From contig NZ_BAABDD010000002.1 of the NCBI RefSeq assembly GCF_039539445.1, positions 310,001-374,000 of the forward strand: a stretch of 64,000 nt of DNA, in the 5' to 3' direction. The notes below the pieces were generated by a model. That model did no database searches. It had not been told where the DNA came from and saw only the letters and a program-made list of their open reading frames with translations. Shown piece by piece: positions 41,972 through 50,619 of this stretch. Numbering within the stretch: the stretch's first letter is position 1; every line of letters begins with the position of its first letter. This DNA is from Salinactinospora qingdaonensis. Its GTDB lineage: Bacteria; Actinomycetota; Actinomycetes; Streptosporangiales; Streptosporangiaceae. A program made the translations under genes and the position numbers.

Positions 41972-43126
41972 ATGCGAGTCGAACGCGCTCTTCCCACTCC
42001 GGAGGCCGCCGAGCTCTTGGAGCTCGCCGGCGACATCGCCGCCAAAGAGGTGGCGCCGCGAGCCACCCCCGACGAGGAGACCGAGACCTTCCCCAACGAC
42101 CTGTTCGCGCTGCTTGGGCGCTCTGGACTGTTGGGCTTGCCCTATCCGGTCGACTATGGCGGTGGCGGTCAGCCCTACGAGGTCTACCTCCAGGTAGTCG
42201 AAGAGCTAGCGCGCGCCTGGCTGGCCGTTGGGCTGGGGGTGAGCGTACACACGCTCTCCTGCTTCGCACTGGCCGACTACGGCAGTCCCGAGCAGCGGGC
42301 GGCGCTCCTGCCCGGCATGCTCGGCGGGGAGCAACTGGGCGCCTACTGCCTCTCCGAGCCGCAGTCCGGCTCTGACGCCGCCGCCATGCGCACGCGCGCC
42401 GAGCCCGAGGGCCAGGGTTACCGCATCAACGGCGCCAAGTCGTGGATCACCCATGCCGGGGTCGCCGACTTCTACACGCTCTTCGCCCGTACCGGAGCTC
42501 CCGACTCCGGTACGCACGGCATCAGTTGTTTCCACGTGCCCGCTGCCACGGTCGGCCTCAGCGTCGACGCACCCGAACGCAAGATGGGCATGTGGTCCTC
42601 GCCCACCGCCGTCGTTCACTTCGATGACCTCTGGCTCGCCCCGCAGGCGCGCATCGGTGAGGAGGGACGGGGCTTTGCCATTGCACTTGCCGCGCTCGAC
42701 TCCGGGCGGCTCGGTATCGCCGCGTGCGCGGTCGGTATCGCTCAGGCCGCTTTGGACCTCGCGGCCAGCCACGCCCGCCACCGCGTCCAGTTCGGCCACC
42801 CCATCGCCGACTTTCAGGGCGTGTCCTTCCTCCTCGCCGACATGGCCACCCAGATCGAAGCCGCTCGCCAGCTCTACCTCACCGCCGCGCGCCGTCGCGA
42901 CGCCGGCCGCTCGTTCACGCCTCAAGCAGCCATGGCCAAGCTCTTCGCCACCGACACCGCGATGCGCGTGACCACCGACGCCGTGCAGATCCTCGGCGGG
43001 TACGGCTACACCCGGGACTTTCCGGCCGAACGACTGATGCGCGAGGCCAAGGCACTCCAGATCGTGGAGGGCACTAACCAGATACAGCGGGTAATTATCG
43101 GTAGGTATGTGGCTCGGGAGGCATAA
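41972..43126 (+). CDS. Acyl-CoA dehydrogenase
   Basis: FAD-dependent enzyme of 384 aa introducing a 2,3-double bond into an acyl-CoA. Ordered motifs: YCLSEPQSGSDAAAMRT (FAD/substrate loop), GAKSWITHAGVADFY, SGRLGIAACAVGIAQAALDLA, HRVQFGHPIADFQ, and the C-terminal ILGGYGYTRDFPAERLMREAK followed by EGTNQIQRVIIGRYVARE. Glu366 in IVEGTNQ is the catalytic base of the short/medium-chain subfamily. A start at ATG 41972 gives MRVERALPTPEAAELLELAG. A TTG five codons earlier is possible and only GGGGG precedes. Substrate chain is unknown; no electron-transfer or other beta-oxidation gene flanks it. Confidence 0.92.
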   Translation: MRVERALPTPEAAELLELAGDIAAKEVAPRATPDEETETFPNDLFALLGRSGLLGLPYPVDYGGGGQPYEVYLQVVEELARAWLAVGLGVSVHTLSCFALADYGSPEQRAALLPGMLGGEQLGAYCLSEPQSGSDAAAMRTRAEPEGQGYRINGAKSWITHAGVADFYTLFARTGAPDSGTHGISCFHVPAATVGLSVDAPERKMGMWSSPTAVVHFDDLWLAPQARIGEEGRGFAIALAALDSGRLGIAACAVGIAQAALDLAASHARHRVQFGHPIADFQGVSFLLADMATQIEAARQLYLTAARRRDAGRSFTPQAAMAKLFATDTAMRVTTDAVQILGGYGYTRDFPAERLMREAKALQIVEGTNQIQRVIIGRYVAREA

Positions 43127-43391
43127 CCCTTCCCCTGGCCAGTTTCGGTCATCATGGGTCCCGATGGGTTAATTCGGGCACATACCGTAACCTGACTGTT
43201 CCGTCAAATAGGGAAACAGATTCATAACAGACGACATTACGTTCTGTTCTGGCATGTATCTCGCTTGATATCACGGCTCCGTCGCAGTTATGTGATGTAC
43301 GACTATGTGATGTACGACGCATAACCACCGGTGCGGGTGACAGCACGATGCAGAGGTTCCGACAGCGACCACGAAGCTGAGGAGAGACACG
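43127..43391. promoter_or_regulatory. Leader region of the sugar ABC operon
   Basis: No gene. It contains several dyads: CTGTTCC and GGAAACAG around 43196-43223, and ACAGA/TCTGT halves around 43227-43250, plus the palindrome TGATATCA at about 43267. A perfect 15-bp tandem repeat lies at 43289-43318 (listed separately). The density of repeats suggests operator sites for a sugar-responsive regulator not encoded next to it. Confidence 0.4.
43289..43318. repeat. 15-bp direct repeat, two tandem copies
   Basis: TATGTGATGTACGAC occurs twice head to tail (43289-43303 and 43304-43318) without mismatch, 74 bases before the ATPase gene. The unit fits a duplicated regulator site or a recent tandem duplication. 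Confidence 0.85.
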
Positions 43392-44627
43392 GTGGCGCAG
43401 GTCCGATTGGCTGGAGTCAGCAAGGTCTACCCCGATGGGACGCCCGCGGTGCAGTCCCTGGACCTCGATATCGCCGAAGGCGAGTTCCTCGTTCTCGTGG
43501 GACCCTCCGGCTGCGGCAAGACCACGGCGTTGCGCATGATCGCCGGCCTGGAGGAGATCAGCAGCGGTGCGCTCGTCATCGGCGAGCGCACCGTCAACCG
43601 CGTCCCCGCACGCGACCGCGACGTCGCCATGGTCTTCCAGAGCTACGCGCTCTACCCCCACCTGTCGGTACGCGACAACATCGGTTTTGGCCTGCAACTG
43701 CGCAGGATGCCCAAGGCCGAGATCGCCAGGCGCGTGGAACAGACCGCCGCCACCCTCAGTCTCACCGACCATCTCGACCGTCGGCCCCGCAACCTCTCCG
43801 GCGGTCAGCGCCAGCGGGTGGCGATGGGGCGCGCGATCGTGCGTCAGCCCCAGGCGTTCCTCATGGACGAGCCGCTGTCCAACCTCGACGCCAAGCTGCG
43901 CGTACAGATGCGCGCCGAGATCTCCCGCATCCAACGCGCCTTGGGCGTGACCACCGTCTACGTCACCCACGACCAGATCGAGGCGATGACCCTGGGCGAC
44001 CGGGTCGCGGTCATGAAACGCGGCGTACTCCAGCAGGTCGCGCCACCCCAAGAGCTCTACGAGCGCCCCGCCAACCTGTTCGTCGCCGGCTTTATCGGCT
44101 CTCCCGCCATGAACCTGGTCTCCGGCCGGCTCGAACTCGACGGCGACGCCGCCACACTCACCCTGGGCAGCCAGATCGTGAGCCTGCCCCCCGGGCTGTT
44201 GAGTCAGCGGCCGGCCCTGCGCGACTACGCCGGCCGCGACGTCGCGGTGGGGATTCGCCCCGAGGCGCTGCAAGACGCCGACCTCGCACCCGACACCGAG
44301 GGCGCCGTGCTGACCTCGGTCACCGATCTTGTCGAGGCGCTGGGCTCGGAGCTGCTCGTTCACTTCCGCATCGACGCCACCCCAGTAAGCACCGACGACA
44401 CCAAGGAACTGGCTCGGGACACCGGAGTCGACCAACTCGACGGAGCCACGCCAGGCACCGCCATGATCGCCCGGTTCAGCCCCCGCTCGCGCGCCACCGA
44501 AGGCGCTCAGCTCCGCGTGTGGCTCGACACTGGGCTGCTGTACTTCTTCGATCCCGAGACCGGAGTGGCAATCAGGGGCGACAGCACCGATGCCGTGCGC
44601 CACGAGAAAGAGGAGATCCATGGCTGA
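43392..44627 (+). CDS. CUT1 sugar ABC transporter ATPase (MalK/UgpC type)
   Basis: ATP-binding subunit, 411 aa, of a sugar importer. Walker A GPSGCGKTTA, signature LSGGQRQRVAMGRA and Walker B FLMDEPLSNLDAKL are all intact, with the H-loop VTHDQIEAMTLGDRVAVM. The C-terminal third is the OB-fold/TOBE regulatory domain. It differs from the MsiK-like ATPase 4 kb away (about 50-60% alike by eye in the core). GTG at 43392 with AGGAGAGA six bases upstream. Its stop overlaps the next gene's ATG by eight bases (44620-44627), so the receptor gene is translationally coupled. Most actinobacterial CUT1 operons lack an own ATPase and borrow MsiK, so this dedicated copy is notable. Confidence 0.92.
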   Translation: MAQVRLAGVSKVYPDGTPAVQSLDLDIAEGEFLVLVGPSGCGKTTALRMIAGLEEISSGALVIGERTVNRVPARDRDVAMVFQSYALYPHLSVRDNIGFGLQLRRMPKAEIARRVEQTAATLSLTDHLDRRPRNLSGGQRQRVAMGRAIVRQPQAFLMDEPLSNLDAKLRVQMRAEISRIQRALGVTTVYVTHDQIEAMTLGDRVAVMKRGVLQQVAPPQELYERPANLFVAGFIGSPAMNLVSGRLELDGDAATLTLGSQIVSLPPGLLSQRPALRDYAGRDVAVGIRPEALQDADLAPDTEGAVLTSVTDLVEALGSELLVHFRIDATPVSTDDTKELARDTGVDQLDGATPGTAMIARFSPRSRATEGAQLRVWLDTGLLYFFDPETGVAIRGDSTDAVRHEKEEIHG

Positions 44628-45951
44628 GCGAAAGCGAAACAGCAGCGCCCTCCCCTCCAGCCTGGCACTGCTGGCCGCCAGCGTGCTACTGGCCACCGCC
44701 TGCGCCCCCGGCGGGGGCGCAGGCGGGGACGGCACCACCGCGGAGGGCGGCGAGCTCGACGGGGTCGAGCTGCTGGTGGCGGCCAAGTGGACGGGAGTGG
44801 AACAGCGAAACTTCGAACAGGTCCTCGACGCTTTTGAAGAAAAGACCGGAGCCACGGTCACCTACGACTCCACCGGCGAGGACACCGGTGCCTACCTCGG
44901 TCCCCGCATCGAGGGCGGCGATCCGCCCGACGTGGCCGTCCTGCCCCAACCCGGTCTGGTAGCCGAGTACGTCGACCAAGGCGCCCTCTACCCCTTGCAG
45001 GGCGAGGCGGCCCAGGCGCTTGAGGACAACTACGGCGACTACTGGCAGCGGCTCGGCGGCGTGGCGGGGGACTCCTACGGCATCATGATCAAAGCCGCCC
45101 ACAAGTCGATCGTGTGGTACCGTCCCGAAGCCTTCGAGCAGGCTGGCGTGACCGCGCCCACCGACTGGGACGAGATGGTCACCACCACCGCCGCCACCCT
45201 CTCCGACGCCGGGAGCGCCCCCTTCGCGATGTGCGGCGCCTCGGGCTGGACCCTGACCGACTGGTTTGAAAACGTCTACCTCTCCCAAGCCGGCCCCGAC
45301 GCCTACGACCAGCTCATCGCCCATGAGATCCCCTGGACCGACGACAGCGTGGTCACCGCCTTGCAGACCCTCAACGAGATCTGGGACGCCCCGGAGCTGA
45401 TGCTGGACGGCACCGACGGTGCGGTCAACACCGGTTTTCCCGACTGCGTTAGCCGGGTCTTCGGTCAGCAGGAGGCCGCCATGGTCTACGAGGGCGACTT
45501 CGCCTCTGCCAACATCGTGGAGTCCGGCGCCGAGGTGGGCGCCAGCGCTCAGGCCTTCCCCTTCCCGGCCGTGGGCGACGAGCCGCCGGTCGTGGTCGGC
45601 GGCGACATCGCCGTGGCCATGAGTGAGCAGGAGGGAACACAGCAACTGCTGGCCTACCTCGCCTCACCCGAAGCCGGCACCACCTGGGCCGAGCTGGGCG
45701 GCTACCTCTCGGCCAACAGCAACGTCCCGGCTGAGGCCTACGCCGACGAATTCACCCGTCAACTCGCCCAAACGATTCTCGACGCCGGCGACAACGTCCG
45801 CTACGACCTCTCCGACCAGGTTCCCAGCGCCTTCGGCGCCACGGCCGGTTCCGGGATGTGGGCCATCCTCCAGGACCACCTGCGCGATCCCGGCGATCCC
45901 GAGGCCACCGCCGAGAAGCTGGAGCAGGCCGCCACGGAAGCCGGACAGTGA
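44620..45951 (+). CDS. Sugar ABC transporter substrate-binding lipoprotein
   Basis: Extracellular receptor (SBP family 1), 443 aa. Signal peptide LALLAASVLLATACAPGG with lipobox-like ATAC. Family blocks: GVEQRNFEQVLDAFEEKTGA, YLGPRIEGGDPPDVAVLPQPG, TTAATLSDAGSAPFAMCGASG, and GGDIAVAMSEQEGTQQLLAYL. ATG at 44620 with AGGAGA immediately upstream, overlapping the ATPase stop. The gene is followed by two permease genes. Sugar identity is unknown; alpha- or beta-oligosaccharides are the general class for CUT1. Confidence 0.92.
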   Translation: MAERKRNSSALPSSLALLAASVLLATACAPGGGAGGDGTTAEGGELDGVELLVAAKWTGVEQRNFEQVLDAFEEKTGATVTYDSTGEDTGAYLGPRIEGGDPPDVAVLPQPGLVAEYVDQGALYPLQGEAAQALEDNYGDYWQRLGGVAGDSYGIMIKAAHKSIVWYRPEAFEQAGVTAPTDWDEMVTTTAATLSDAGSAPFAMCGASGWTLTDWFENVYLSQAGPDAYDQLIAHEIPWTDDSVVTALQTLNEIWDAPELMLDGTDGAVNTGFPDCVSRVFGQQEAAMVYEGDFASANIVESGAEVGASAQAFPFPAVGDEPPVVVGGDIAVAMSEQEGTQQLLAYLASPEAGTTWAELGGYLSANSNVPAEAYADEFTRQLAQTILDAGDNVRYDLSDQVPSAFGATAGSGMWAILQDHLRDPGDPEATAEKLEQAATEAGQ

Positions 45952-45976
45952 CACGCGAGAAAGCTGGGTCTCTTCG

Positions 45977-47335
45977 ATGGCCAACACGGATACAGCGGCG
46001 CAGCAGGACGTGACCACACCCGCCGGAACACCCACAGCCCAGCGGGCGGGCCGGCTCGGCCCGCCCGCCTGGTTCGCGCTGGTGTTCCTCTTACCGGCAC
46101 TGGTCTTTCTCGGCGCCTACATGGTCTATCCGATCCTGTTCTCCGTCTACCGCAGTCTTTGGGACGCCTCGGGGACGGAGTTCGTGGGGTTGGCCAACTA
46201 CGTGGAGATGTTCACCGACCCAAGCACCTTCGTGGCGTTGCGCAACAACGTCATCTGGGTGGTGGTCGCCCCCACGGTCGTCACCGTCGCCGGCCTGGTC
46301 TTCGCTGTGCTCACCGAGCGGATGCGCTGGGCCACGGCGTTCAAGATCGTGGTGTTCATGCCCATGGCCATCTCGTTTCTGGCCTCGGGGGTGATCTTCC
46401 GGCTCGTCTACGAGCAGGACCCCGACCGGGGGGTGGCCAACGCCGTGCTCACCACCGTCCACGACACGTTCGTGCCCTCGGCCGCCTTCCCCACGGCCCG
46501 CCCGCGCGAGGGTGTCGGTCTCACCGAGGAGCCCAACGGTGCGGTCGCGCTCTCAGAGCAGGTCAGCCCAGGGGACGGGCCGCTGCTACTGCCGATGGTA
46601 GGGGTGGCCGACGACGAGCTTCCCGCCGGCGCCACCACCGCTGAGCTGCCCCAAAGCACCGCCCAAGGCATCTCCGGGGTGGTCTGGTTGGACTTCACCC
46701 GAGGCGGAACCGGCAGGAACGGCGTCATCGACACCACCGAGTCCGGCATGCCGGGGATGCGGGTCCAGGCGGTGCGCGACGACGAGGTCGTGGCCAGTGT
46801 GCGCACCGACGACAACGGTACGTTCACCTTCGCAGGCCTCCAGGAGGGCAGCTACACGGTGCAACTCGCTGCGGCCAACTTCACCGAGCCCTACCAGGGC
46901 GTCACATGGCTGGGGCCGACCTTGGTCACTCCGGCGATCATTGGCGCCTACCTGTGGGTGTGGGCGGGGTTCGCGATGGTGCTCGTGGCGGCCGGGCTGT
47001 CGTCGATCCCCCGTGAGGCGCTGGAGGCGGCGCGCGTGGACGGCGCCACCGAGTGGCAGGTGTTTCGCCGTGTCACGGTGCCGCTGCTGTCGCCCGTGCT
47101 GCTCGTGGTCTTCGTGACCTTGATGATCTACGTACTCAAGATCTTCGACCTCGTCTTCATCATCGCGCCGGGATCGGTCCAGGCCGACGCCAACGTACTC
47201 GCGTTGGAGATGTGGCGCGTCTCCTTTGGCGGCGGCAATGACCAGGGGATGGGCAGCGCGCTAGCCGTGTTCCTCCTGGTCCTAGTCGTTCCGGCCATGA
47301 TTTTCCAGGTCCGGCGCTTCCGACGGGAGAACTAG
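45977..47335 (+). CDS. Sugar ABC permease (MalF type) with SdrD_B/Cna-B-like insertion
   Basis: Membrane permease of 452 aa, about 150 longer than usual for the family. Three N-terminal helices (for example PAWFALVFLLPALVFLGAYMV) end at about residue 152. Then comes an external insertion to residue 311 and three further helices with the EAA motif EALEAARVDGATEWQVFRRV. Within the insertion, residues about 232-300 form a beta-sandwich repeat: ISGVVWLDFTRGGTGRNGVI, GMPGMRVQAVRDDEVVASVR, TDDNGTFTFAGLQEGSYTVQ. This resembles SdrD_B/Cna_B repeats of surface proteins. The place corresponds to the P2 loop of E. coli MalF, which contacts the maltose receptor. It may dock the receptor in the same way. 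Only a weak ribosome site precedes ATG 45977. The stop overlaps the next start by one base. Confidence 0.9.
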   Translation: MANTDTAAQQDVTTPAGTPTAQRAGRLGPPAWFALVFLLPALVFLGAYMVYPILFSVYRSLWDASGTEFVGLANYVEMFTDPSTFVALRNNVIWVVVAPTVVTVAGLVFAVLTERMRWATAFKIVVFMPMAISFLASGVIFRLVYEQDPDRGVANAVLTTVHDTFVPSAAFPTARPREGVGLTEEPNGAVALSEQVSPGDGPLLLPMVGVADDELPAGATTAELPQSTAQGISGVVWLDFTRGGTGRNGVIDTTESGMPGMRVQAVRDDEVVASVRTDDNGTFTFAGLQEGSYTVQLAAANFTEPYQGVTWLGPTLVTPAIIGAYLWVWAGFAMVLVAAGLSSIPREALEAARVDGATEWQVFRRVTVPLLSPVLLVVFVTLMIYVLKIFDLVFIIAPGSVQADANVLALEMWRVSFGGGNDQGMGSALAVFLLVLVVPAMIFQVRRFRREN

Positions 47336-48273
47336 TGAGCACACGCGAGGAAGCGGCTCCCGTACAGTCGCACAGCCCTTCGGCCAAGACGACTCCGGCC
47401 GCTATGGGCGAGGGCGCGCCCCCGCGGTCGGTGGCGGCCCGCATCGTCGGCCGGATCGGTTCTGGCCTGATGCAGTTCGCGTTGATCGTGATCGGCGTGT
47501 TCTGGCTCGTCCCAACACTGGGGCTGTTCATCGCCAGCTTGCGCTCACCGGCCGACAACAGTGCCAGTGGCTGGTGGACGGTGTTCACTCAGCCCTCGCA
47601 GTTGACCCTGCGCAACTATGCTCAACTGTTGAGTAACGATTCTTTCGTTGCCTCGTTTTGGAACACGATCGCCATCACGGTGCCCTCGACCGTGATCATC
47701 GTGGTCATCGCCTCGCTGGCCGCCTACGCCCTGGCGTGGTTGGAGTTTCCCGGCCGGGATTGGCTGTTCCTGGCAGTGGTGGCGATGCTGGTCGTGCCGT
47801 TGCAGATCGCGTTGATCCCCATCGCGCGGCTGTACGGCTCGCTGGGCATCTTCGGCTCGATCACCGGTGTGGTGCTGTTCCACGTCGGCTACGGCCTGCC
47901 GTTTGCGATCTTTTTGCTCCGCAACTTCTTCGCCGCCATCCCGCGCGACCTGCTAGAAGCCGCCCGGATGGACGGAGGGCGCGAGTTCACCGTCTTCCGC
48001 CGCGTCATCTTGCCGCTGGGCGGCCCCGCCATCGCCTCGTTGACGATCTTCCAGTTCCTGTGGGTGTGGAACGATCTGCTCGTAGCGCTGGTGTTCGCCG
48101 GCGCCGATACGCAGCCCATGACCAAGGCGTTGCAGTCGCAGATGCGCCAATTCGGGGCCAACATCGACGTGTTGGCCTCAGGGGCGTTTCTGTCGCTGGT
48201 CATCCCGCTTTTGGTGTTCTTTGCCTTCCAGCGTTACTTTGTCCAAGGTCTCACCGCGGGCGCCGTGAAGTAG
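47335..48273 (+). CDS. Sugar ABC permease (MalG type)
   Basis: Inner-membrane permease of 312 aa, last gene of the sugar importer. The GTG at 47335 overlaps the previous stop (TAGTG). After about 40 hydrophilic residues come six helices. The EAA loop reads LLEAARMDGGREFTVFRRVILPLGGPAI. The end QRYFVQGLTAGAVKX-type sequence (QRYFVQGLTAGAVK) is the MalG-family signature. Pairs with the MalF-type permease. A hairpin follows. Confidence 0.93.
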   Translation: MSTREEAAPVQSHSPSAKTTPAAMGEGAPPRSVAARIVGRIGSGLMQFALIVIGVFWLVPTLGLFIASLRSPADNSASGWWTVFTQPSQLTLRNYAQLLSNDSFVASFWNTIAITVPSTVIIVVIASLAAYALAWLEFPGRDWLFLAVVAMLVVPLQIALIPIARLYGSLGIFGSITGVVLFHVGYGLPFAIFLLRNFFAAIPRDLLEAARMDGGREFTVFRRVILPLGGPAIASLTIFQFLWVWNDLLVALVFAGADTQPMTKALQSQMRQFGANIDVLASGAFLSLVIPLLVFFAFQRYFVQGLTAGAVK

Positions 48274-48330
48274 GCCGGCGCCCGCGTCCCGCCCGGCCCG
48301 CCGACGTGTGCCATCCGGGAGGGGCACATA

Positions 48331-48372
48331 CGCGGGGACCGGCGCCGTTCAACAGCGGAATCGGTCCCCGCG
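48331..48372. terminator. Terminator between sugar operon and MsiK-like gene
   Basis: 11-bp stem CGCGGGGACCG (48331-48341) with CGGTCCCCGCG (48362-48372), 20-base loop, between the convergent genes. It can serve both strands. Confidence 0.65.
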
Positions 48373-48421
48373 CCATGGCTGCCGGTGCCGGCGAGCCGAG
48401 CCGGCCGTGGGCTCGCTGGGC

Positions 48422-49624
48422 TCAGGACAGGCCGATGGCCATGCCGGTGGAGCTGTCGAAGAAGTGCACGTGCCGGGTGTCCACCGCAAGCTGGACGGTC
48501 TGGCCGGGCCGGACATTGCTGCGCGGGTTGACCCGAGCGGTGAACACCGAACGGTTCTCACCCGACAGCGGCAGTGCGGCGTCTTCCTCATCGTCGGAAT
48601 CGCTGCTGGCGGTGCCCGTGGCGTCGTGGTCCACCGGCGGGGTGTCGACGCTGAAGATCACGTTGATCTCGGTGCCCAACTCCTCGGTGACGTCGGCGAC
48701 GACCTCCAAAGTGCCGTTGGTGTGAGAGGCCAGCGCGGCGTCGTCGAAGTCGGAGGGGCGGATGCCGACGATGACGTCGCGGCCGAAGTAGTCGCGCAGT
48801 TGCGGACGTTGGTTCAGCGTCTCGGTCGGGATCGGCAGCACCGTGTTGGCGAAGGACAGCTTGCCGGCGTCGCCGTCAGCGTCCACACGCGCGGTCGCGA
48901 AATTCATGGCGGGCGAGCCCATGAAGCCCGCCACGAACAGGTTGACCGGGCGATCGAAGAGGTTCTTCGGCGTGTCGACCTGCTGTAGCTTGCCGTCGCG
49001 CATGACGGCCACGCGGTCGCCCAGCGTCATCGCCTCGGTCTGGTCGTGGGTGACGTAGACCGTGGTCACGCCCAGGCGATCGTGGAGCTGGTTCAGCGAG
49101 GCGCGCATCTGCACGCGCAGCTTGGCGTCGAGGTTGGACAGCGGCTCGTCCATGAGGAACGCCTGGGGCTGACGCACGATCGCGCGCCCCATCGCCACCC
49201 GCTGGCGCTGCCCACCCGAGAGAGCGGCCGGCTTGCGCTTGAGGTAGGGCTCTAGGCCGAGCATGGCCGCGGCCTCCTTGACGCGCTCTGCGATCTCGGG
49301 CTTGGACATCTTGCGCAGCTTCAGCCCGAAGGCGAGGTTCTGCTCGACCGTCATGTGGGGGTAGAGCGCGTAGTTCTGGAACACCATGGCGATGTCGCGG
49401 TTCTTGGGCGGCAGGTCGTTGACGACCTTCTCGCCGATGGTGAGCTTGCCGTCGGTGATCTCTTCCAGACCGGCGATCATCCGCAGCGCCGTGGACTTCC
49501 CGCACCCGGAGGGGCCGACGAGCACCATGAACTCGCCGTCGGCGATCTCCAGGTCGAGATGGTTCACCGCCTTGACTCCGCCCGAGTAAACCTTGTCGAC
49601 GCCCTCAAGGGCAATTTTCGCCAT
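48422..49624 (-). CDS. msiK: Multiple-sugar import ATPase, MsiK-like
   Basis: ATP-binding subunit of 400 aa. Walker A GPSGCGKSTA, signature LSGGQRQRVAMGRA, Walker B FLMDEPLSNLDAKL and H-loop VTHDQTEAMTLGDRVAVM. The C-terminal TOBE domains contain an Asp/Ser/Glu-rich insertion (DSDDEEDAALPLSG). In Streptomyces and relatives MsiK is one shared ATPase serving many CUT1 importers that have no own ATPase. The sequence looks like that clade (MAKIALEGVDKVYSGGVKAV, FGRDVIVGIRPSDFDD). GGGAG lies about ten bases before the ATG. Its gene stands alone, antiparallel to a sugar operon that brings its own ATPase. Confidence 0.9.
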   Translation of the reverse strand: MAKIALEGVDKVYSGGVKAVNHLDLEIADGEFMVLVGPSGCGKSTALRMIAGLEEITDGKLTIGEKVVNDLPPKNRDIAMVFQNYALYPHMTVEQNLAFGLKLRKMSKPEIAERVKEAAAMLGLEPYLKRKPAALSGGQRQRVAMGRAIVRQPQAFLMDEPLSNLDAKLRVQMRASLNQLHDRLGVTTVYVTHDQTEAMTLGDRVAVMRDGKLQQVDTPKNLFDRPVNLFVAGFMGSPAMNFATARVDADGDAGKLSFANTVLPIPTETLNQRPQLRDYFGRDVIVGIRPSDFDDAALASHTNGTLEVVADVTEELGTEINVIFSVDTPPVDHDATGTASSDSDDEEDAALPLSGENRSVFTARVNPRSNVRPGQTVQLAVDTRHVHFFDSSTGMAIGLS

Positions 49625-49849
49625 GGATCAACAGCTCCCGTTCTGGGTGGGGCCCAGTCGCCGAAGGGCACCGTGGCGCCGTACTGCGGCTGGTGCCACG
49701 CGCATCGGCCACGGTGCCTCTTGTGTTCCAGTTTGATCGGATTGGATCGATCGTCTGCGGTAGTTACTGATCGCTTCGTATCGATCCATGGCCAATATCG
49801 AACATCATTACTGACCGTTTGTCGAGTGTTTGGGGGGAAACTCGGTCTT

Positions 49850-49870
49850 TTGTCTCACAATTTGAGACAA
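49850..49870. promoter_or_regulatory. Perfect 21-bp operator-like inverted repeat
   Basis: TTGTCTCA (49850-49857), spacer CAATT, TGAGACAA (49863-49870). An 8-bp perfect dyad in an AT-richer stretch, typical of dimeric repressor sites. It is about 225 bases upstream of the MsiK-like gene start. The cognate regulator is unknown. Confidence 0.6.
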
Positions 49871-50212
49871 TTTGGCTGGTTGGCGGTGAAATGGGTCGTG
49901 GGAGTGATCAATCGCGTGATCAAAAGCGTCCGGTGTCGATCCAGCGGTGCGCCCGCCCGAAGTTGGCCGGCTTCGGCCACGCATCCCCATCCCCCTCGTG
50001 GCCCCGGTTCGCGTGTCCCACCGCCGCCACGACGACCACGACAGAGCGGTTTTCGCAGCTTCGGCCTTGAGTGGCATCGCGATCACAGGTGCGTTAGCCT
50101 GGCACGCGACTACCGAGCCCATAGTTCCCGATGTCTCCCACCGTTGCGCCGAAGTGGTCCGGCGAAGGGCACCGACACGAGGTGACGATCGGGGTGGGCG
50201 ATCAGGAGTCTC

Positions 50213-50262
50213 GGTAGGCTACCGACCGTCCAGCACTGGACGGACCGGCTGAGCGGTCCGGT
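50213..50262 (+). other. Cluster of three short hairpins
   Basis: In about 50 bases: CGGTAG-G-CTACCG, then CCGTCCAG-CA-CTGGACGG (50226-50243), then GGACCG (50242-50247) pairing with CGGTCC (50254-50259). The last two overlap and are mutually exclusive, as in a switching leader. It lies 360 bases before lnt. Confidence 0.45.
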
Positions 50263-50619
50263 CATTGGCGTGCCCGATGCCGCACCAGGCGCCAGGTGTG
50301 GCGAAAGGTTCGGTAAGGGCCGGAGCACCGCGGCCGGGCGGGGGGTTGGACCCGGATAAGGCCCGAACATCCAGTAGACAACGGTCTCCGCGCTTGTTGC
50401 CGACGAGACGGATCCGGTCCGAAGGGTGATCGGGCCTTTTCCGCGTCCCCCCAGTACGCACACGGTCCGCCGAGGGGGCGACACCTCTTCGCCCCTCGGC
50501 CTCTCGCTCCAGCTCACGGAGGTGCCCGCCGGGCCACCCCTCCCTGCCTACGGCCCAGCCCGCGGTTGCACTAGTCTCGAACCGTCGCCTGTTCTCCGCC
50601 GAAGGAAAGCGAGCCGCGC

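Larger units (their letters stand above)
49625..50619. other. 1-kb gene-free region between divergent genes
   Basis: No believable gene on either strand. Contents: a long-spaced dyad GGATCGA/TCGATCC near 49744-49786; the perfect operator-like repeat at 49850-49870; a direct repeat GTGATCAA at 49904-49911 and 49916-49923; and a cluster of hairpins at 50213-50262. The left part should hold the MsiK-like gene promoter, the right part the lnt promoter. Confidence 0.5.

Noticed and set aside
49744..49786. GGATCGA/TCGATCC dyad before the MsiK-like gene
   Set aside because: The 7-bp arms are separated by more than 25 bases; too weak for a stand-alone call.
49625..50619. Open frames in the 1-kb region before lnt
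   Set aside because: No ribosome sites, no family similarity and they cross the hairpin cluster.
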